From contig JABAKD010000108.1 in the NCBI GenBank assembly GCA_012845835.1, positions 226,001-290,000 on the forward strand: DNA of 64,000 nt, written 5' to 3'. The notes beneath the pieces are model-generated. The model was not told the DNA's origin. It made no database searches and was given only the letters and a program-made list of their open reading frames with translations. This DNA comes from Undaria pinnatifida (lineage: Eukaryota; Sar; Phaeophyceae; Laminariales; Alariaceae). Shown here in pieces: positions 23,256 to 33,197 of the stretch (positions are counted from its first letter, which is position 1; every line of letters starts with the position of its first letter). A program made the position numbers and the translations under genes.

Positions 23256-23319
23256 GCTATACGTGCGGCCTCCAACCGTTGGTTACCCGCCACGGCCCCG
23301 TCCACGTGGACATCATTTT

Positions 23320-23529
23320 CTACGTTTTACTCATCGACCGCAGTCGCGCCATCAGAACGTGATCGCCTACCGTAAAGTTCGGTAACACCCCTTTGCTCTC
23401 ATGCCGCCTGCTGGCAGCCCGCACGGCCTGTACGTGGTGTGTCACCTGTTTGTGCATGACATCCACAGCAACAACCAGATCTCCGACCATGACTCTGACA
23501 GCGTCATTGGTGAGAGGGACCACATCCAC
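23320..23529 (-). pseudogene. Ty3/gypsy integrase C-terminal linker (GPY-like region)
   Basis: The minus frame contains VTHHVQAVRAASRRHES and then GVLPNFTVGDHVLMARL. This matches the segment that follows the integrase core in Ty3/gypsy elements, with the characteristic FxVGDxVLxAR strand. It lies between the core (23648-23974) and the chromodomain remnant. Confidence 0.65.
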
Positions 23530-23599
23530 GACTGTGTGTTGGTCGCGGACCAGAGACGCAAGAAGGGTTGTCGGCTCACGACCAAACCTAGCCTCGTAC

Positions 23600-24460
23600 G
23601 GCGAGCATCAAAAACGCGCGCGATACGACGAGTTAAGGCCCACCGCACTATGGGCACAAAATGTTCCCGCAGCCGGTTACGGCGATGCGATATTCAACCA
23701 GCAAGGCTTTCAACATTCGCAGAGTTTCCTTCATAACGTTCTCGACCGTGCCGTTGGTCCAGGACGAGTTTGCCGCCGAAAATCGGCGATCCACGTCCAG
23801 AACAGTCGTAATCTTGGCTAGCAGGTGGCGCTTAAAATGGGTTGCTGTTTCACTCACTAGAACGGATGGGACCCCTAGTGGGTTACACCAACCTTGCAAC
23901 GCCGCCGCCGCGTTTGCAGCATTGGCAGCGGAAGCAGGCTCTAACATAACGAAACCCGCGATGTCGTCCTGCATGACAAATATTAATCTAGTGTCTTCTT
24001 CTACCGGGAGGGTGTGCTCTCGGCACGGGTTTCCCCCGATCCCACGTGTACCTTGCTTATCATCGCTCCGGCGACCGTCTACTGTATTCCTTGCATTGGT
24101 TTGTGTTTGAACAATGCTGACTCCGGTTGCGATATATATATAATCGAATATGCAAGCACGAATCCACGTCAGTTCCGTTGGTCGTCTCCCCGAAGGGGCG
24201 CGGGATTCTGCCCCCTCCGCGGGAATCTACGCAGGTAAGGCCCAGTCATTGATGAACGTCCCCACGTCCTGTTACATTTGCGTCCAGTAACTTGCAGGAC
24301 GAAGCGTGTCCATGGTGGCATCGTTCACGCGATGTCAGGCCTCCTCACAGTGGCAAAGATCAGCAGGTGCAATTAGAGGTCTTTTGCACCCTCCCGAGAC
24401 CACAACGCTCCTGTGCCGGACACTGTATAGACGCCTTTGGCTGCGCGGCTTACCAGGTTT
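23600..24460 (-). pseudogene. Ty3/gypsy integrase core (decayed)
   Basis: The zinc-binding N-terminal domain is recognisable near 24240-24350 as YWTQM then DVGTFINDW. The core at 23648-23974 reads LVSETATHFKRHLL and NGTVENVMKETLRMLKALL. The family normally has aspartate in the S-D-T/R-x-x-HF box; here it is glutamate (SETATHF). The last catalytic Glu (NGTVE) remains. The first catalytic Asp is lost amid stops. This is a non-functional relic of a DDE integrase. Confidence 0.7.
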
Positions 24461-24689
24461 CTGCCGTCCAACTCGAAAGAGCTAGGAAAGCCAGAGCCAT
24501 CGTGCTTGCAGGGAAAAAAGTATACTGTAACTGAACTCCCTGAAAAATATCGACGGATGACCGGGAATTTGGGTTTCGGCCTATTTCACCGTCCATGTTA
24601 GGAATCTCAGGAAGCGGCGTTCGCACAGCCTGCGAGCGCGTACACACGAGATCAATAATAATCCAACGCGATAAAAGTAGCCTCACATG

Positions 24690-24960
24690 TTTTCCGTACC
24701 GGCAATACGCCGGATCGAGTATTTTAAATTTCCAAGATATGTACTGTAGTCCAGTTTAGTAAACGTTGACTGATTTCCTAGTTCAGTTTTGGCACAGCAG
24801 TTTGCGGGTCGAAGATATACTTCAGGTTCCGATGGTCATTGCAGATAATTGGTCCAGACCAGAGCAGCCAATCCAGCCTCCGAAATGTTTCCACAACGGC
24901 GAAAGCCTCGTTATTCAAGGTAGCCCAGCGTGTTCTGGAGTTCGTAAATGACCCACTCAC
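24690..24960 (-). pseudogene. Ty3/gypsy RNase H domain (decayed)
   Basis: The minus frame 24778-24960 reads SGSFTNSRTRWATLNNEAFAVVETFRRLDWLLW, then CNDHRNLKYIF. This is the Ty3/gypsy RNase H segment with the E-A-F and D-H-R-N-L motifs (split here by a few residues). The next frame contains LLSRW, the usual end of the domain. Confidence 0.75.
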
Positions 24961-25309
24961 AAAGCAAGCGGGGCGTGTTGCATTTCTACTGGATGGACGC
25001 CCGACAACAGATCGGCGTCGGGAACTTGGGCGACTATGGACCCCCAGTGGAGGAGGTCAGAGTATCTGTAAAGACTATAACCGCGCATGCCATGCACACG
25101 GTTGCGCCAGAGTGACGCGTTCTCCCAGAAGGTGTTTCACCCGCGCCCACGCCTGCTGGGAATCAGTCGTCCACTCCGCGGACGTAATTGATTCGGTTGT
25201 GGCGACGCGCTTGGTACGTCAACTTACGTGTAGGAACAACGTTTCCATCAAATTCCGGAGATGGCCATTCATTTTTGCTAGTTCAGGCAGATGCGTGTCC
25301 ATCCAGTTC

Positions 25310-26160
25310 ACTGCCGCCAAATATATTCCAGATCACCTCCCGTCTCCGGACGTCGAAGAGACAGCAGACCCTCGATGCGTGCAGGATCATGCCTCAACCG
25401 GGATGCCGAACAAATGTTGCCGCACCAGTTGACTTCCGTTGTATAAAATACGTTTTTTCCACTGATGCATACAGACCATGGCGTTAACCCATGGTGGTGC
25501 AGACGCTCCAGCACCTTTCGAGCGCGCAGAACCAACCCCTGCCCAACCTGCGCAAAACTCTCCGATTAGTCGTTCTGAACCATCGTTCATGACCCATGAA
25601 CTACGCGGTGACATTGCAGCACCCTTGCGGCATTCGTCGTGGGATCCACAGGCCTTCCGGAGTTATGAAAGTAAAGATTTCTTGGCTGTCTTCGTGCAGC
25701 GGGATCTGCCAGAACCCCTTATAAATACCCAGGGGACGTATAACGGGGATGACCGGCGAGAAAGAGGCCTTGCTCGTCCAACAGCTGTAAGGGATACGAA
25801 TCCGGCTCCGTGTGCGAGTTGACGACGTTGTAGTCGATGACCATACGGTGCTGCACCGGTTTATTGTCGGCCAACCTCTCGGCAGATTCAAAGAGAGCGG
25901 GGCATACGGAAGTGGCTGCTTCCCAGACGCGTGAATTCTTGGCCCGTAGCCCACAATGCACGTCCGAAGCGCTCGGGCTGTCATCCTGCACCTTTGCCTT
26001 TACCAATGATGGCTTTACGACCGCCATTACCGGCCTGGCACAAAACGATCCCAAAGCCGCTACCACCATCCCAGCATCGACGAGGGTAGCTACGAAGGTT
26101 TTGATTAATCTCGCCTTTTCATGGCCACCATATACACACTTGTTACGTTCAATATTGTTG
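25310..26160 (-). pseudogene. Ty3/gypsy reverse transcriptase (decayed, catalytic YxDD missing)
   Basis: N-terminal RT motifs are visible at 26069-25719 (RPVMAVVKP, HRMVIDYNVVN). A shifted frame follows with GFWQIPLHEDSQEIFTFITP and RMPQG, matching the LxxGFWQ...TPxGLxxPxRxPQG block. The C-terminal thumb (KVLERLHHHGL, WCGNI, RRPETGGDL) is at 25535-25310. Between them the segment that should contain the YVDD/WVDD active site is not present in any frame. No LTRs were found around 23.0-26.2 kb. Confidence 0.75.
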
Positions 26161-27141
26161 CAAACATGATGTTCACTCAGATTCTCCTTTGAAAAAAGAA
26201 TAAAGAAAATAATATCGCGTTTTCATATCGAGGTAAAGTTTTACCTTTCTTGAGCTCTCCCCTCTCTAGGTGCAGCTGTTACGCGTGCCTCTCTGCGTAA
26301 ATGTTTCGCTATTTGAGTCATCCTACGGTAGGGGTTGCATGTTTTGCGCCGAAACGTCCCTGGGCGATTGAGTTCCTCATGTGAGGAACTGCCGGTCAAT
26401 GAAGCAATTTCACGAGTACATTTTATTTTTGGACTAAGGCATTGAAGCTTGGTCGGGTTGTGCAACCGAATGCCTTCGAAGTTATTTTCGGGTGAGATGT
26501 TGAGTTCCTCATGTGAGGAGCTCAGGTATGTCTCATTTAGTAACGAGTTATCGTAGGACGTACATTATAAGTAGTCCAAGCACTGGAGCCCCGGCATCCC
26601 CCTCAACCAGTCCAGGAGTACTGCCAGTACCATACTACTGGCAGCATGTACTGGACCAGGGCCCGGCCCTGTAAAGAAAACGGGATAGCATGCGGGCCGG
26701 CCCTTCAAATCCACTGGCCGGCCCACAGATAGAGCAAACCGGCCCATCTAGAGCCCATGCCATGGGCCTCGCTGCGAATGTCATGGGCCTGGCCGGGCCG
26801 GGCCGACAACTCAAACAATGGTGGACCGGGTGGGGAAGTCTGTATTCGCCACAGCCTGGCACTACCACGGTAAGACATGATGGGCAGGCCCACCAGCGTC
26901 CCCGCCCACGACAAGCTCTAATAAAAACGGACTGAGATGGTTAGTAGCGACCAGCCCAACTCGTTATGATGGACATCATCAGAAGCCGGGACCGCTGTCT
27001 ACTGTAAAAAATCCATTACATACTTTTTCCATATAATTTTTCGAACGCACACTGGTGGGGGTCCTTCCAACGCACACTGTGTCGGGCCCCTGCCAACGCG
27101 CACTGAAGGGCGTCCCGGGGGTGGGGATTCGGGGGGGGGCG
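26161..27141. other. No gene; two identical-type hairpins and a GGCCC-rich patch
   Basis: GTTCCTCATGTGAGGAAC-type foldbacks occur at about 26372-26391 and, with one arm varied, at about 26503-26522. A larger AGTACTGCCAGTA foldback lies at 26613-26652. GGGCC-rich sequence lies at 26690-26910. Confidence 0.5.
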
Positions 27142-27380
27142 CAAGCACCGTTCGGATGCCCTGCCAACCCAGCGCTGGTGGTTCATTTTGGGACACACAC
27201 CAACACCAACACACACTGCACTGCTAGTAGCATCCAAGCACCGTTCGGCTGCCCTGACAACCCAGCGCTGGTGGTGCATTTTGGGACACACACCAACACC
27301 AACACACACTACACTGCTAGTAGCATCCAAGCACCGTTCGGCTTCCCTGCCAACCCAGCGCTCGTGGTGCATGCGCTGGA
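27142..27380. repeat. 93-bp tandem repeat, 2.6 copies
   Basis: Copies start at 27142, 27235 and 27328 (CAAGCACCGTTCGG...CCAACCCAGCGCTGGTGG...CACACCAACACCAACACACA). The third is truncated at about 27380. The array lies immediately left of the copia 3' LTR. Confidence 0.92.
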
Positions 27381-27423
27381 ACGTTTGCGCCTGTGCTGAT
27401 CGACCCTGCACGTGCGGGGAATT

Positions 27424-27658
27424 TGTTTAAAATGTGGTGGTGCCTGACCGATGACGGTCCTCAGAGGCTAACAAAGAGTCGTGGCGAGACGAGCTCGAGC
27501 CAGACTGATGATGGTTTAGACGATGGTGGATCACTTTAAATGGGCTCTCGTTGGGCCAACGACAACTTATGTCACTATGAACTGTCCAAGTCCAGATGCA
27601 GATGTGAAAAGTGAACTCCATGTGCAAGTACTCGTGTCTCTTCCTTTGTACTCTAACA
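27424..27658 (-). repeat. Ty1/copia 3' LTR (235 bp)
   Basis: It begins TGTTTAAAATGTGGTGG and ends CTCTAACA. It matches 34420-34654 over its whole length with few mismatches. TGTTAG...CTAACA is the terminal inverted repeat in the better-preserved partner. Outer flanks of the two LTRs (GAATT, AGTTT) do not match, so no target duplication survives. For this minus-strand element this is the downstream LTR. Confidence 0.85.
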
Positions 27659-28474
27659 AATTACTTCGTATGGTGGTATGCACTACATACGACAACCAGG
27701 TCAATCTTACGCACGAGACGTAGTAAACACTTCGATCTTAGGCACGTGACCTAGTCAACGCTTTGATCTTACGCACGTGCCCCGTCAACGCGTTATTACT
27801 TGGTCGAACGCAGTACCATATATGTGTCCTCTTCCATACCAAAGAAAACAACTTCTATCACATGGTTCGACAGCTTACCCAGTACTCTGCATACACATAT
27901 TTGACTATGTAATGAACATCTATCTATATACGATGGATTCCTTGTGAACCGTACTCTTTAACACTCCTCCTTAACGTAGATGAAATTGCCATACCAAATA
28001 TGTTAGGCCATAATTACCCTTGAAGCAGACTGGTTTAAACCGTAGTTTGGCAAAAATACCGTGTCAGAGTGTGTTATCTTTCTCTGCTCGGCTTTACTCT
28101 ACTTTCCTTGCCTAAGGCGTTATTTGCAGAAACGAGATTGCGTTGGAGTGTGTTCCTGTTTCCGCTCAGCCTGCGTATGCTATCTTTTAGATCTTCCGAA
28201 GATCATTTCACCGTCCCCCCCCGTTGGCCGGTAGGTTCTCTCTAGCGATATGGTGTAACTCAGCTCTCACATCCTCAAATAAATTCGATCTGGTTGTACT
28301 CCGTACGCTGCACGACGAGCCACACGAAGCGGCTGAATCTTTTGCCCTACTCAAAAACTCAATTTCGTATAACCAAATTGCTCTCCGAAAAAACTGACGA
28401 TTAAAATCCGTACCCTGAAATCAAAATATAACTATCCTCAATCTGAAAAAAGAAAACGCATAAAATATTCATCA
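27659..28474. other. Copia-flanking sequence with short tandem repeats
   Basis: 27690-27800 contains three imperfect units of about 35 bp (ATCTTACGCACGTG...CGTCAACGC type). The remainder has no recognised coding content. Confidence 0.5.
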
Positions 28475-28860
28475 GAAATCCCGGTGATAGCAAAAAACCG
28501 TGTAGTCAAGCATCTTTGTCAAGACGTCTGCATGCTGATCATCCGACTCGGACATGAGTAATAACAAACTCCCCCCCAAAAATAAGCTCCCGCAAGACGT
28601 GGTGTCGTACATCAATGTGCTTCGAGTTCGACGTGCACACTGGGTTTTGCGCCAGGTTCTTCGCCCCCTCGTTATCCTCGAAAACCGTAATGCACGACGT
28701 ACCAAACCCCGGAAAAATGAGATTCCATACATACCGCTCCAAGTGACTTATCGGAGTAGTCTTCGACGCTTTGCTTGACGGTCCAGTTGGCCATCTCCGC
28801 CGCTGCCTCTTTTCTGTGTTTTCTTGAAAGAAAAGAAACCTGTCGTACAAGCGTGTTCGC
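28475..28860 (-). pseudogene. Ty1/copia RNase H, fragment of a second element
   Basis: The minus frame reads VFEDNEGAKNLAQNP, then SNSKHIDVRHH and EFVITHVRVG. A neighbouring frame gives SDDQHADVLTKMLDYTVF. These are the copia RNase H motifs (DNxGAxxLAxNP, KHIDxRxHF, DQxADxxTKxL). A different RNase H is found at 29144-29600, so two copia lineages contribute to this locus. The sequence upstream at 28860-29143 is Lys/Arg/Asp-rich and unassigned. Confidence 0.8.
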
Positions 28861-29143
28861 GATTCTTGTCCCGTTCGTTGCTATACTGCCGTCGGAAATA
28901 TCCCCGGTGTGAACCTCCTCGCGTTTCGGGTTGTCGGACATGGTGTAGATGTTGGTATAGAAATGTGTGATGATGACGTGTGGCTTCGTATAAAAGGCTC
29001 TTCCTGATTTCGGTCCATCTTGCTGTCGAATTCGTGTATTTGTAAAATATAGGCACGTCGTCGTCACAACTTGGTATCCGTTCAGGTCGATCTTGGATTA
29101 TTTCCTTTTTTTCTTTGTCGTTTCTTGACGTGTAGTCATTGTC

Positions 29144-29600
29144 GTCTTCATTGTGGAATCTCTTCCTTTGGGTCGATCTTAAGTTGCTCGGTTCCTCCTG
29201 AGATCTCATTTCTTGTGGTGTATGCCTCGATAAGGTTCAGTAGGTGCCGATGCGTGTTCTTCGTGACGAACTTAGTCCCTACGTCTGTCAGTTGTTTCTA
29301 TGTTGCCACGTGGTGGATGGTGATTTTTCCGTTCTTGATTAGCTTCTTCAAGTAAAAAAGCGCAGAGCGATGTGTTTCGTGCGGGAGATGTAGGTGCTGT
29401 TTCCTGCTATGTGTAGGGCTCCGGTATTGTCGCCAAAGAGCGGTACACTTTCAAACAGCTTTCCAAATCCCAGCTCGGCCATCATGTTGGATAGGTACAC
29501 CGCCTCCTTTCTTGCTCTGGATACGGCATACTGGTGCATATGTTCAGCCACAGTCGATTCCCGGTACTTTTTCCCAGCCCTGAACCACAACTCTACCTTT
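29144..29600 (-). pseudogene. Ty1/copia RNase H of the LTR-bounded element
   Basis: The minus frame 29348-29590 has VAEHMHQYAVSRARKEAVYL, then LFGDNTGALHIAGN and SRTKHIALRFF. After a frameshift at the A-run near 29355 it continues LKKLIKNGKITIHHV, an in-frame stop, and QLTDVGTKF, the usual C-terminus. Key acidic positions (VAE, GDN) remain. The stop and shift make it non-functional. Confidence 0.8.
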
Positions 29601-29927
29601 CAGCGGGTGATCGGCTTCGACCTTAAAGATCCATTTGGTCCCGACCACCTTTTGCTTCGGTGGTACTGAGTCTGGAGATACCAGGTCGAAGACTGCGTGT
29701 TTCTGGAGGCTGTCCACTTCCTTGTTTGTGGCTTCTTTCCACTTGGTCGTCTGTGGCGATTCCATCGCCTCCTCGAACGTGTTCGGGATCGTAATGACCT
29801 CCCCATCCGAACTGTGCTCACAGACGTGGTTTCCAGTATCTAGGGCGTAGTCAAGGTATACTTCTATCCTGTGCTCTTGTGCCCCATCTGACCTGTGTTC
29901 TGTCTCACCTACCAGCGCGTATTCCAT
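29544..29927 (-). pseudogene. Ty1/copia reverse transcriptase, N-terminal part only
   Basis: The minus frame reads NTFEEAMESPQTTKWKEATN, then KEVDSLQKHAVFDLV and VVGTKWIFKVEADHPLKGR, ending GWEKVPGIDCG. This is the conserved start of the copia RT (RVT_2). The sequence then jumps directly into RNase H in another frame, so fingers/palm motifs including YVDD are deleted. The 5' neighbour (29909-30277) is the integrase-RT linker. Confidence 0.8.
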
Positions 29928-30279
29928 CGTGCATCTTTCTCGTGCGCTACCTCTGCGTCACTTACCATTGGGCTAGTGAGCAATCCCAGGTTACGCAGTT
30001 CTCGCTGCTGGTGAAGGTATAGTCCTTTGCGTGAGACCGGAGTTACGGCACAATTTGCGCGTGTGCCCAGCCATGTTACGCCTCCGAGTTCGTGGTCTGT
30101 CGGCCATGCTCCTGTCCGGAATATTTCGAGCGTCTCGTCACTGCCGGCGCCTTCGGCGACCGGCTCCTCCTCGCCAGCTGATGTTGAGTGGTCCAAACTT
30201 CCACAGGCGCGTTCTGTAGGGTACTCACAGACCGGTACCGGGGGTACTTTCCTTTGTAAGTACCGACAGATCACCACAA

Positions 30280-30595
30280 TTCAGTTCTGTATCAACCCAG
30301 TAACCTACAGAGATTTCACAGAAAGTTCTGTATCACCCCAGTACCCTACAGAGATTTCACAGACAGTTCTGTGAGACCCCCGTACCGTACAGAAACGTTC
30401 TGTGAGACCCCAGTAACCTACAGATATTTCACGAAAGGTTCTGTGGGACGCCAGTACCCTACAGAGATCTCACAGACAGTTCTGTATCACGCCAGTACCC
30501 TACAGAGATTTCACAGACAGTTCTGTAAGACCCGAATACCCTACAGAGAAGTACCCTACAGAGATTTCACAAACAGTTCTGTACCCTCGGCAAAT
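30280..30595. repeat. Minisatellite array 1, period about 35-45 bp
   Basis: Around eight units of CCTACAGAGATTTCACAGA followed by CAGTTCTGTATCACCCCAGT-like sequence. Each unit contains the ACAGA...TTCTGT inverted pair. A homologous array lies at 31800-32185, and the two flank a plus-strand ORF. Confidence 0.92.
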
Positions 30596-30602
30596 CGGAG
30601 GT

Positions 30603-31310
30603 ATGACGTCAGGATCGCGCCGAACGCCGAAAAAGAGAAGACCCCACAGCCACAGCTTACAGGCAATCACACAACAATGCCCTACAGAACGCCTTCCTGT
30701 ACAGAGCTTGAGAGGGAACATGAGCGACGGTGCAGACCTCAGTAGCGTCTCCCCGGCGCAAAGTACAGCAGTTGGGGGTGGAGGAGGCCAGGGTGAAACA
30801 TCCGAGGGCGCGCCCGCGGCGAGGGATCAAGTTGGAGACAGCGGCGTGCAGGAAGGCTCGAATGACACTGGAGACGCTGTCGCAAGCAGCAGCAGCAGCG
30901 GCGAAGGCGTGCCGGTGAAACACCCGGCGGCCGTCTACAGCAGTCCGGCGGCGATCGAACTGCAGGTCCCTGCCGCCACCGTTGCCGCTGTCGACAATTT
31001 CCAAGTGCCGTCTGGTTTTGTGAGAAAGGGCTGTCGCATGGACTCGTACATGTACTCGCTTGGAGTGTACATGGAGCAGATCTCCTCACACGCCACAGGA
31101 GCCGCATGGACACCTACTGGGTAGAGATGATCATGTTCCTCCACGCCAATTACAAGCACATCCCTGACTTCAAAAAACATTCCCTTCATCGCCGACGAGG
31201 ACATTCGCAAGGCTCTCCCGGCACGGTTCACCGGGGTGGATGCTGACCTGGCAGCAGCTGAGGCTGCCTTCGACATCGGGCACAACACTAGCACGAACCT
31301 CGGCCTGTGA
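30603..31310 (+). CDS. Hypothetical protein, cargo-like ORF between two minisatellite arrays
   Basis: The plus-strand frame from 30603 (or the internal ATG at 30720, MSDGADLSSV) runs to 31124. It is Gly/Ser/Ala-rich at first (SSSSSGEGVPVKHPAAVY), then compact (VPSGFVRKGCRMDSYMY, LGVYMEQISSHA). From 31106 a second frame reads MDTYWVEMIMFLHANYKHIP. After a one-base shift at an A-run near 31170 a third reads IADEDIRKALPARF, then AAEAAFDIGHNTSTNLGL and TGA at 31310. The pieces look like one GC-rich gene with two small indels or an unrecognised intron. It is antisense to the surrounding copia genes. I recognise no family. It could be captured host sequence or a separate inserted element. Confidence 0.4.
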
Positions 31311-31799
31311 AAGTCGCGGGTGTCGGATGACCGGCCTTTTTTTGCTCTCTTTATGTATCAGATTGAACTGGTTTGTGTGTTGAGTCGGATTGCCAAGAGT
31401 GGAAAGGTGGAAGAGTGAGACGTACGTGTTTTGGTGCACTTCTTTTTCGTGATAAACCACAATGGCTATGTGCTGCACAGCTACGGCGGTTGATTCTCTT
31501 GTTGTCGTTTTTCGCGGTTTTGATTGACCATTGCTGTACCGCAGGGTAGAGACGCGTCAACAGCAGGTGTAGTCCAACTGTTTTTTTTCGTGGTATTTAG
31601 CTTCAAGTTGAGGAAGGCCAACACTTGTGGGCGCCGCTGTAGGGTGGGGTAGAATGAGCCACGTTAATCTCTTCAGTATAAGTATCAGTATTGTGTTTCA
31701 TGCAGTGCAGACGTCCTTTTGTGTGGTACAGGACGTGATGTTCTATCACGCTGTTACTTGTCGGGGGTAAGTACCGGGTTCGTTTGTAGGTACGTTGTT
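31311..31799. other. No gene recognised
   Basis: T-rich and G-rich sequence between the cargo ORF and minisatellite array 2. It may hold the 3' region of the plus-strand ORF. Confidence 0.4.
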
Positions 31800-32185
31800 C
31801 GTGTACCCTATAGAGAAACTCTGTGAGACCCCAGAACCTACAGAAATTTCACAGAAAGTTCTGGATCACCCCAGTAACCTACAGAGATTTCACAGAACGT
31901 TCTGTATCACCTCAGTAACCTACAGAGATTTCACAGAAAGTTCTGTGAGACCCCCGTACCGTACCGAAATGTTCTGTGAGACCCCAGTAACCTACAGAGA
32001 TTTCACAAAAAATTCTGTGAGACCCCAGTACCCTACAGAGATCTCACAGACAGTTCTGTATCACGCCAGTACCCTACAGAGATTTCACAGACAGTTCTGT
32101 ATCACCCCAATACCCTACAGAGATTTCACCAAGAGTTCTGTAACTCTCCTAGTACCCTACAGAGGTATCTGTACCCTACAGAACC
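31800..32185. repeat. Minisatellite array 2, homologous to array 1
   Basis: About nine units of the same CCTACAGAGATTTCACAG / TTCTGTGAGACCCCAGTA motif as 30280-30595, in the same orientation. The array directly abuts the end of the copia integrase C-terminus. Related GTAAGTACCGGG and GGTACCGGGGGTAC strings lie at the outer edges of the two arrays. Confidence 0.92.
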
Positions 32186-32499
32186 TGCCTTTGCAAATTT
32201 CTACTCGTGAGCTTCGACACTTTCTTCAGGAGGCTGTCTATCTCTTCGCTGTACGTGATACAGATGTCTTGGGTGTTTTCTCCCAGCGAGCTGTCTTCGT
32301 GAGTACTGACGGCGTCGCCAGTGGTGTTGCCCCCTGTGGAATCAGCCAGTGTCGATGCTGGGGTCTCGATGAAGGCAACGTTGCGGCTCTCTGTCACTCG
32401 CGCCGTCTTGTTTCTATAAATCTGGTATGCTGTGCTGTTCAAGCTGTACCCACAGAGTACCCCTTCGCAGGTCGTGTTGTCGAGTTTGGGCAGCAGCAA

Positions 32500-32545
<46 letters not shown>

Positions 32546-33171
32546 GCTAAGAAACGATTATGTCTCCCAGGTGAGACCAAACCTGCATGTTCTACCGGAT
32601 GCTTGTTGCCGTCCGTATCGATGATTTTTCCCGAAATCGTACCGGTCGCTGTTCCCGGTAGAACGTGTCGTCCTGCTGTCAGTATCTTGTGGGGTTTCTC
32701 GAGTGGCTTGCAGTTTAGCAGCTTGTCTTTCAGACCCGGGTAAAGTTCATCATCGAAGTAGTGCCCGGATGTTCCACTATCCATCACCATGGTCAAGGTT
32801 TTCGGAGCATATCTGGATGTGTCAGCACTAGTCTCCCTTCTCTCGGTTGGTTGCGCAGTTTCCTGAAACTCTGCTGATGGGGTCCACCCAGCCGTCACGA
32901 AGGCATACCCAACGTCGTCTTCTTCTTCCGTCGCCGCCGACCCAGTCGCTGTGTGAGCACTTTGTACTTCTCCCTGCGGTTGGTTCTCCGTATTGTGCTT
33001 CTCTTTCTGAGCGTTGCACTCGGCATCGCTGTGTGTCGTAGAGTTGTGTAGCGAGCACCATTTTGGTGTATCAGATCGCTTCTTCTTGTTGTTTGTGCAG
33101 TCTCGCTGCATGTGTATGAATTCTTGACAGTTGAAGCATCGTACCTTCCGTGATCCTTTGGTGGGTGTCAT
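32176..33171 (-). pseudogene. Copia nucleocapsid-protease fused to integrase tail by a poly-Leu (CAG)n tract
   Basis: One 331-codon minus frame. Residues 11-25 form a CCHC knuckle (CFNCQEFIHMQRDC). Around residue 130 is the protease site MVMDSGTSGHYF. After HAGLVSPGRHNRF the frame enters about 20 leucines encoded by the CAG/CTG repeat at 32493-32545, then continues PKLDNTTCEGVLCGYS and YQIYRNKTARVTESRNVAF. That is the region after the integrase core in copia elements. The GAG-pre-integrase motif and the whole DDE core are missing. The deletion junction is exactly the microsatellite, and the frame stays open through it. The upstream junction with gag is frameshifted near 33200. Confidence 0.85.
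32493..32545. repeat. (CAG)n microsatellite at a deletion junction
   Basis: CAGCAGCAACAGCAGCAG-type run of about 18 triplets. On the coding minus strand it gives poly-Leu. It joins protease to post-integrase sequence. Confidence 0.95.
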
Positions 33172-33197
33172 TGCCGCTCCTCTGCCGGCTAGCTTGT

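Noticed and set aside
21314-26910. GGGCCTGGCCGGGCCGG-rich patches at 21314-21530 and 26690-26910 as one repeat family
   Set aside because: Only the short GGCCC words are shared; no longer alignment is visible, so shared composition is enough to explain it.
30280-32185. Possible CRISPR-like arrays (direct repeats with spacers)
   Set aside because: Units are contiguous minisatellite repeats without unique spacers, in a eukaryotic retroelement.
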